From an uncultured Synergistia bacterium (GTDB lineage: Bacteria; Eremiobacterota; SpSt-956; JAKJGF01): a stretch of 5,884 nt of DNA. The DNA is taken from positions 1 to 5,884 of the forward strand of contig CALARM010000115.1 in assembly GCA_937888925.1 (NCBI GenBank), read 5' to 3'. Positions 1-4,258 of the stretch are shown here, piece after piece. Position 1 is the stretch's first letter, and each line of letters begins with the position of its first letter. A program made the position numbers and the translations under genes. The notes beneath the pieces are model-generated. The model saw nothing but the letters and a program-made list of their open reading frames with translations, ran no database searches and was not told the DNA's origin.

Positions 1-1
1 T

Positions 2-655
2 AAAAATATAGGAATAATTCAGAACTCGGCAGGATTACTTTATTATGAACAAAAATTGTATGATCTGGCATTAAGACATCTGGAAAAAGCCCTTGAACTG
101 GAGCCGGACAACCTGTGGCTTTATAACGAAATAGCTTTAGTGGAAAAGGCAGAAGGAAGAATGGAACGGGCAGTAAGCTATTTTGAAAAACCTCTCATGA
201 GTGAAGACATGAAAATTAAAGGTTTTGCCTGTTATAATCTGTGTCTGATTTATTATGAACTGGATGCAATGGAAAAAGCAAGAGAATATAATGAAAAATT
301 TCTGGAAATAGAGCCGGAGAATATATGTGGAAATTACCAGCAGGGACTCATACTGACCGATCTTAAAGATATGGAAGGAGCAATAAAATATTTTGATCTG
401 GCACTTTCATGTAAAGCAGACGAAGAATTTCACAGTTCAAATGCTCCTTTTGAATATTTTATAAAATCCGTCTTTAAAGTGCCTGGAAGAGAAGAAATTT
501 TATATCACGCAGCTATTACATGTATGAATAAAGGTAAAAAATCAAAAGCATCACGATATTTCAATGAATATATCAGTATTGCCCCCGCAGGGCCGGAAGC
601 AGACGAAGTAAGGAAATATATTAAAAAACTCGGAATCCATCATAAAATTCTTTAG
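2..655 (+). CDS. TPR-repeat protein, 3' part (open at left edge)
   Basis: This is the C-terminal 217 residues of a tetratricopeptide-repeat protein, probably a protein-protein interaction scaffold. About five TPR-like helical pairs are visible, at residues 4-37, 37-70, 73-106, 108-141 and, after a spacer, 164-198 (residue 1 is the codon at 2-4). The first has the classic pattern with YY..Q..YDLAL...EKALELEPDN. The third and fourth are clear (KFLEIEPEN; GAIKYFDLAL), and the last is looser. The TTG at 56-58 could be taken as a start, but it lies inside the first TPR and the frame stays open to the window edge with good TPR sequence before it. I therefore read it as an internal leucine and the gene as truncated by the window. 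No signal peptide or membrane segment is seen in this part. The cellular role and partners cannot be deduced. The fold is confident; any specific function is not. Confidence 0.85.
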   Translation, partial: KNIGIIQNSAGLLYYEQKLYDLALRHLEKALELEPDNLWLYNEIALVEKAEGRMERAVSYFEKPLMSEDMKIKGFACYNLCLIYYELDAMEKAREYNEKFLEIEPENICGNYQQGLILTDLKDMEGAIKYFDLALSCKADEEFHSSNAPFEYFIKSVFKVPGREEILYHAAITCMNKGKKSKASRYFNEYISIAPAGPEADEVRKYIKKLGIHHKIL

Positions 656-671
656 AGAAAAGGATTTTTTT
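644..671 (+). terminator. Weak terminator-like hairpin after the TPR gene
   Basis: AAAATTCTTT (644-653) can pair with AAAGGATTTT (659-668) over 10 bp, including one G-T wobble. The loop is five bases, and the T-run 665-671 provides a short tail. The stem overlaps the stop codon at 653-655 and contains only one G-C pair, so it would be a weak terminator at best. It may partly separate the TPR gene from the lipoprotein gene. Confidence 0.35.
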
Positions 672-694
672 ATACTCCTATAGAATTAATAAAT

Positions 695-734
695 ACAATT
701 TATTGCAATTTATTACAATTTATTGCAATTTGTT
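695..734 (+). repeat. Four-copy 10-bp tandem repeat upstream of the lipoprotein gene
   Basis: Four consecutive decamers are present: ACAATTTATT (695-704), GCAATTTATT (705-714), ACAATTTATT (715-724) and GCAATTTGTT (725-734). They alternate A and G at the first base, so the array can also be read as two copies of a 20-bp unit. The palindrome TTGCAA occurs at 703-708 and 723-728, exactly 20 bp apart. The array ends 12 bases before the Shine-Dalgarno site and lies about one helical turn per unit, so it could be a protein-binding array, a curved-DNA element or simply a slippage-prone microsatellite. Which of these applies is inference; the repeat itself is directly visible. Confidence 0.85.
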
Positions 735-746
735 AATTTTACAAAA

Positions 747-762
747 AGGAGGAAGTTAATTG
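747..762 (+). promoter_or_regulatory. Ribosome binding site fixing a TTG start
   Basis: AGGAGG at 747-752 is followed by seven bases and then TTG at 760-762. This near-perfect Shine-Dalgarno match at ideal spacing supports TTG as the start. The next codons (AAA AAG) give the typical basic N-terminus of a lipoprotein signal peptide. Confidence 0.85.
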
Positions 763-2289
763 AAAAAGTATTTATTCTCAGTCTTACTCTTACTTGTTAT
801 CTCTTCGATTTTATTCACTGGATGCGGAGCCCTTGTAGCACTTGTTTCTTCAATCTTTGGCTCTCAGGGAGGGTTTATATTTATTCCTTTCTTAGGAGAT
901 GAAAAAATAGAAAGCTCCGGGACAGGAAAAACCCCCGGTATGATAATGTTATACACAAATAACCCTCCGACAAATTATAAAGCTCTGTCCGGTGCCACTG
1001 TAACCATAGCTGGAATATCGGTCACAACAAATTCCGACGGTAGCTTCACAATAAGCGGTATTCCCGTAGGAATTAACAAATTGACTGTAGAACACCAGTC
1101 TTATGTTTCCATTACCCAGGATGTGCCTGTAGCAGATCCGAATGAATACAATGGTTTTACTAATTTCAATATTACACCTTCAAATCTTTTATTGCCCATT
1201 GGTATAGGAGGAACATTTCAATTTTCCTCCTATGCAACAGGTTCAAATAATACTATAGTCAGACCTGCCACGACCTGGTCAGTCACAGGTGATATAGGGA
1301 CAATAGGAACAAATACAGGCATATTTACCGCTACAAAAGCAGGTACAGGTTATGTCCATGCAGTAAGCGGAAACAGTTCTGCTCAAATTCCTGTAACAGT
1401 AGTACCAGGAACAGGTACCATTTACGGACATGTAACTTACAATGACCGGGGAGATCCGAATGCAACTGTTCGTGTAGAAGGTTTCGGCGCATATGTTAAG
1501 ACAGACCCCAACGGTTACTATAACCTGCCGGGAGTTCCTGCAACAAATATAAAAGTAACAGGTGAAAGTCAGAACGGAGTAACAATACTGACCGGTTATA
1601 CCAATGTAAATCTTGGCACAGGTGAAACGAAAGAAGCCAACATAGTACTCGTAGGTTCAGGTACTCCCACACCTTCCGGGGGAACTCCAACAACATTTCC
1701 AACCCAGGGAAGTCAGGTACCAACATGTACAGCAACAACAGGGCCAATAACTCCTGTAATAAATTCCGTCAGTCCCAAACCCGGCACGGCAGGAACCAGT
1801 GCTACTATTAATGTATCAAATGTAGATCCCAACGCGACAACTGCCAATACTACAGTCACAATCGGAGGAACCAGTGCTACTATAGTATCTATTACACCGG
1901 TTAGTCGCAATTCTAATATAGAAGCAGCCGCTACAATCAGTGTAAACATAGTTGTTACAATACCAAATGTATCAGGTGAATCACCTGTTATTGTTACGAT
2001 AAAAGGAGCGGAAAGTTCGGCCTATGCATATTATGTAAACGCAGCTAACGTGCCTGTTATTACAAATATAATTTATGAATCAACAGAAATTCATATCGTA
2101 GGTCAGAATTTCGGTCCATTTTCACCATTGCCGACTGTAACATACAATGGTGTCAGTACAACAGTACATTCATGTTTAAACGGCACAGACATATGGACAG
2201 ATTATCCTGCCGCAGTTGGTTCTGCTCAGGTAGTTGTAACAACAACAGGAGGCCTGTACAGTGCTCCTTATAGTACTGTAATACCTTAA
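760..2289 (+). CDS. Secreted lipoprotein with carboxypeptidase-regulatory-like, Ig-like and IPT/TIG-like domains
   Basis: This 509-residue protein is predicted to be exported and lipid-anchored. Residues 1-21 form a signal peptide (MKK, then a leucine-rich core) ending in the lipobox FTGC, with Cys22 as the lipidation site. Residues about 60-127 resemble a carboxypeptidase regulatory-like beta-sandwich (SGATVTIAG, then NSDGSFTISGIPVG). Residues 137-216 look like a bacterial Ig-like (Big2-type) domain (TTWSVTGDIGTI, GIFTATKAGTGYV). Residues 219-297 are a second regulatory-like domain (IYGHVTY, TDPNGYYNLPGVP). A Pro/Thr/Gly linker at 299-330 leads to two IPT/TIG-like modules (330-427, starting PVINSVSPKPGTAG, and 430-509, VPVITNI through IVGQNFGP). 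No enzyme motif is seen, so a surface structural or binding role is inferred. The gene begins with TTG behind a strong RBS and ends at an intrinsic terminator, so it can be transcribed alone. Module types are assigned from motif patterns and the exact family of each is less sure than the overall architecture. Confidence 0.85.
   Translation: MKKYLFSVLLLLVISSILFTGCGALVALVSSIFGSQGGFIFIPFLGDEKIESSGTGKTPGMIMLYTNNPPTNYKALSGATVTIAGISVTTNSDGSFTISGIPVGINKLTVEHQSYVSITQDVPVADPNEYNGFTNFNITPSNLLLPIGIGGTFQFSSYATGSNNTIVRPATTWSVTGDIGTIGTNTGIFTATKAGTGYVHAVSGNSSAQIPVTVVPGTGTIYGHVTYNDRGDPNATVRVEGFGAYVKTDPNGYYNLPGVPATNIKVTGESQNGVTILTGYTNVNLGTGETKEANIVLVGSGTPTPSGGTPTTFPTQGSQVPTCTATTGPITPVINSVSPKPGTAGTSATINVSNVDPNATTANTTVTIGGTSATIVSITPVSRNSNIEAAATISVNIVVTIPNVSGESPVIVTIKGAESSAYAYYVNAANVPVITNIIYESTEIHIVGQNFGPFSPLPTVTYNGVSTTVHSCLNGTDIWTDYPAAVGSAQVVVTTTGGLYSAPYSTVIP
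1791..1883 (+). repeat. 18-bp perfect direct repeat inside the lipoprotein gene
   Basis: AGGAACCAGTGCTACTAT occurs at 1791-1808 and again at 1866-1883, a period of 75 bp (25 codons). Both copies are in the same frame and encode GTSATI (residues 345-350 and 370-375) within the first IPT/TIG-like module. Identity at synonymous positions suggests a recent local duplication or gene conversion, or else chance within a low-complexity Thr/Ala/Gly-rich region. Confidence 0.75.
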
Positions 2290-2298
2290 AATAATTTT

Positions 2299-2337
2299 AA
2301 ATAAAGCCCTCTCCGTAAGGAAGGGCTTTATTTATTT
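2299..2337 (+). terminator. Intrinsic terminator of the lipoprotein gene
   Basis: AAATAAAGCCCT (2299-2310) pairs perfectly with AGGGCTTTATTT (2322-2333), giving a 12-bp stem. A further TCC/GGA pairing around a GTAA tetraloop (2312-2321) extends it past one bulged C. The T-rich stretch TTTATTTT follows. It starts nine bases after the stop codon. The A-rich left flank would also give a T-rich tail on the other strand, but no minus-strand gene ends here. Confidence 0.88.
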
Positions 2338-2432
2338 TAACAGTAATAAAGGAAAAGACACTCATAGTAAGAATTAAGAATATTTAGTAAATATAACCTG
2401 TATGGTACAAAAAATTCTAACCGAAAATTCTT

Positions 2433-3560
2433 ATGAAAGATTGCGGATTGTTCTGGAAAAAAGATATTTTAGATATATGGAACGCCCTTTCAGAGGGAGG
2501 GTATAAATCTTATTTTTACAGTTCTACAGCAAGAAATCTCAGGCTTAACATACCTGAAACGTTCTATTATATTCTTACAACGGCAAATCTCGTAGAGCTG
2601 AGCCGTTTATTCGAATCCATAGAATTTCCCGGCAAACCCGATTATGATGGAGAGATACATTGTGAAGAATGTTCTATAAGATTTAAAATACTTAATGTAC
2701 CTTATCATGGAGTGGATTTTGACATACTCAGACATGAGAGTTTAAAAGAAATTTTCACGTTGAACACACTATTTTTTGATATAGAAAAAGAAATTTTTCT
2801 CGATCCTCTGGACTCTTATCACGATTTCCGGGAAAAAAAAATCAAATTAACCCCTCATTTCGAAGAAATCTACACGGATAAACCTTATAAAATATTTGAC
2901 ATTCTTTATCTTATATCAGAATATGATTTTATTCTGGAAGAACATGTGACATGTAAAATAGAGAAAATACCTTTTAAATTCAGGAATGAATATAGAGATG
3001 AAATTATTACAGGATTTAATAATGTTATTGTGACAAAAAAACCATATATTTCAGTGAGAATCATGGATAAATTAAATATCCTGCAGGAAATATTTCCCCT
3101 TCTGTCAGATACAAAATCAGTTCCTCAGCATAAAGATTTTCACCCGGAAGGCAATGTATACGAACATACGATTGAATGTTTTAAATATATCAGAAAACCG
3201 TCACTACCTCTGGCTCTGTCATTACTGCTCCATGATACGGGGAAACCGGAAACATTAACGAGAGATGGGAAGAACCTGAGATTCCCGGGGCATTCCAGGG
3301 CAGGTGCCTCAATTGCCAGAAAGATATTGAGAAAATTTGGTTACACCCAGGATATTATCAGTAAAGTCGCTTTTCTTATTGAATACCATTTACTTGCCCA
3401 TGAATTCAGACATATGAATGATCGTCAGAAAATAGAGATTATTAATAATAACATGTTCACAGATCTTCTGAAATTATATAAAGCAGATGTTTCAAGCTGC
3501 TACGGAGATCTTATTGACTATAAAAAAATTGTCTCCCTTTATAAAAAATATAAAAAGTGA
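2433..3560 (+). CDS. CCA-adding-enzyme-like protein with degenerate nucleotidyltransferase head and intact HD domain
   Basis: This 375-residue protein follows the layout of bacterial class II tRNA nucleotidyltransferase/poly(A) polymerase proteins: head (about 12-139), neck (about 147-222), HD domain (about 236-355). The head is recognisable but degenerate. The family's GGxxRD motif reads SSTARN (30-35), the catalytic DxD reads FYY (44-46), and RRDFTxNA reads KEIFTLNT (105-112). The DPxxxxxDxxxK segment near 124-137 survives. The neck resembles the DPLRxLRxxRFA region but lacks its arginines. The HD domain looks complete: His245, His267-Asp268 in LLHDTGKP, His287 in PGHSRAGA, His319 in EYH and Asp352. 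It probably cannot add nucleotides but may be a metal-dependent phosphohydrolase, perhaps on RNA ends or cyclic phosphates; the substrate is unknown. The ATG at 2433 lacks a Shine-Dalgarno site, and an in-frame TAA at 2418 rules out any standard start further upstream. It converges on the minus-strand pair. I give no gene symbol because it should not be called cca. Confidence 0.82.
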   Translation: MKDCGLFWKKDILDIWNALSEGGYKSYFYSSTARNLRLNIPETFYYILTTANLVELSRLFESIEFPGKPDYDGEIHCEECSIRFKILNVPYHGVDFDILRHESLKEIFTLNTLFFDIEKEIFLDPLDSYHDFREKKIKLTPHFEEIYTDKPYKIFDILYLISEYDFILEEHVTCKIEKIPFKFRNEYRDEIITGFNNVIVTKKPYISVRIMDKLNILQEIFPLLSDTKSVPQHKDFHPEGNVYEHTIECFKYIRKPSLPLALSLLLHDTGKPETLTRDGKNLRFPGHSRAGASIARKILRKFGYTQDIISKVAFLIEYHLLAHEFRHMNDRQKIEIINNNMFTDLLKLYKADVSSCYGDLIDYKKIVSLYKKYKK

Positions 3561-3594
3561 ACGGTGAATAGAAATATTCTATTCACTATTCACT
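3551..3594 (-). terminator. Long hairpin between convergent genes, terminator for the minus-strand unit
   Basis: GTGAATAGAA (3564-3573) pairs perfectly with TTCTATTCAC (3577-3586) around an ATA loop. The pairing continues outward, 3556-3561 with 3589-3594, interrupted by one mismatch (3562/3588) and one G-T wobble (3563/3587). Read on the minus strand, the hairpin is followed by TTTTT (3555-3551) and more T-rich sequence, as expected of an intrinsic terminator. On the plus strand no T-run follows, so termination of the HD gene would be weaker. The stem overlaps the HD gene's TGA (3558-3560), and the minus-strand gene ends three bases outside it. Confidence 0.75.
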
Positions 3595-3600
3595 ATTCAT
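3580..3600 (+). repeat. Three-copy 7-bp tandem repeat
   Basis: TATTCAC (3580-3586), TATTCAC (3587-3593) and TATTCAT (3594-3600) are directly adjacent. The complementary motif GTGAACG/GTGAATA is doubled at 3557-3570, so both arms of the convergent hairpin are made of heptamers. The third copy runs into the last codons of the minus-strand gene (TGA complement at 3597-3599). Confidence 0.8.
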
Positions 3601-4226
3601 TCTTCAAGAGCTTTTGAAACTACTGTAAGATAACAGTGTTCCCCTTTGGATCTGCCGGAAGCTATGTATTCCCTTATAAGGAGTCCGAAGGAATGGAGTC
3701 TTCTGAGGTTACGGTAAACTAAATTCTTCGGGAGATTGAGTTTTCTGGCAATCTTATCGGGAGTCAGAAATTTATTACCTTCTTTTTCTTCTTTTCTTAC
3801 AAGATTAAAAACCTGCACCAATGTAGGATTGGAATAAAAAATCTGTCCGAGAACCTTATATTCCAGTTCAGGCTCGGATATAGCATTGCCGACAAGTAAA
3901 ATCGGAATACCAAGATTATCTATTACGGAATTAATGGTATTTAACATATCTTTCCTGTAATATATATCATACGGTAAATCATAAATAACCATAAATTTAT
4001 TATGATATTTTCCGCCGGCAGCCATTTCATAAGTCAGTCTTCTTATAACATTCTGAAGGCATGAATAGGTAATAATATCAACATCTACAAGTCTTAATCG
4101 CAAAACCTGGTTGGTATCAAGATGATCAAGGGCATGAAATATATAATTTACCAGGTTTTCAGCATCATCTTCTCCAATAGCTATTCTTAAACTTTTTGGA
4201 GGAAAATAAACATTAATTGGTTTCAT
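3597..4226 (-). CDS. STAS-like / winged-helix protein, possible DNA-binding regulator
   Basis: This 209-residue, probably cytoplasmic protein has two parts. Residues about 10-115 look like an alternating beta/alpha domain with a STAS-like pattern: a strand-turn-helix (LRLRLVDVDIITYSCLQNVI, 42-61), then a strand (NKFMVIYDL, 76-84), a helix (93-104) and a final strand (IPILLVG, 107-113). Residues about 150-205 match a winged helix-turn-helix: FLTPDKIARKLNL, then the recognition helix KNLVYRNLRRLHSFGLL (167-183) and a two-strand wing (IREYIASG ... HCYLTVV). No signal peptide or membrane segment is present. The natural reading is a regulator whose N-terminal domain senses a partner or ligand, but neither the ligand nor the target genes can be seen. 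The gene starts 32 bases after the upstream coiled-coil gene, with its own RBS and no terminator between, so the two are likely co-transcribed. The winged helix is fairly secure and the STAS-like assignment tentative. Confidence 0.75.
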   Translation of the reverse strand: MKPINVYFPPKSLRIAIGEDDAENLVNYIFHALDHLDTNQVLRLRLVDVDIITYSCLQNVIRRLTYEMAAGGKYHNKFMVIYDLPYDIYYRKDMLNTINSVIDNLGIPILLVGNAISEPELEYKVLGQIFYSNPTLVQVFNLVRKEEKEGNKFLTPDKIARKLNLPKNLVYRNLRRLHSFGLLIREYIASGRSKGEHCYLTVVSKALEE

Positions 4227-4233
4227 AAAAAGT

Positions 4234-4240
4234 TCCTTTC
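4234..4240 (-). promoter_or_regulatory. Ribosome binding site of the winged-helix gene
   Basis: On the minus strand GAAAGGA (4240 to 4234) stands seven bases before the ATG at 4226-4224. It fixes this start and lies inside the 32-base gap after the upstream gene, allowing independent translation from a shared transcript. Confidence 0.75.
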
Positions 4241-4258
4241 AGTGATAAAATAAACGTT

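Noticed and set aside
656..694. TATACT (671-676) and TATAGA (679-684) as -10 boxes for the lipoprotein gene
   Set aside because: No convincing -35 element stands at the right distance, and such hexamers arise easily in AT-rich spacer DNA.
1496..1747. Minus-strand open frame of 83 codons inside the lipoprotein gene
   Set aside because: It lies wholly within a convincing gene on the other strand, has a Leu-rich low-complexity translation typical of antisense frames and shows no domain.
1713..1949. Minus-strand open frame of 78 codons inside the lipoprotein gene
   Set aside because: The Val/Ala/Leu-rich translation is the antisense of a Thr/Ala/Asn-rich coding stretch, and nothing supports an independent gene or membrane protein.
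2338..2432. Promoter or small RNA in the spacer before the HD gene, such as TATAAC at 2392-2397
   Set aside because: No -35 partner, no stable structured segment and no riboswitch-like conservation are visible. After the terminator this spacer holds nothing I can support.
2402..2506. Alternative ATG at 2402 giving a 34-residue peptide overlapping the HD gene in another frame
   Set aside because: It has no ribosome binding site and no recognisable motif, and it stops inside the HD gene. It does not improve the homology of that gene's N-terminus.
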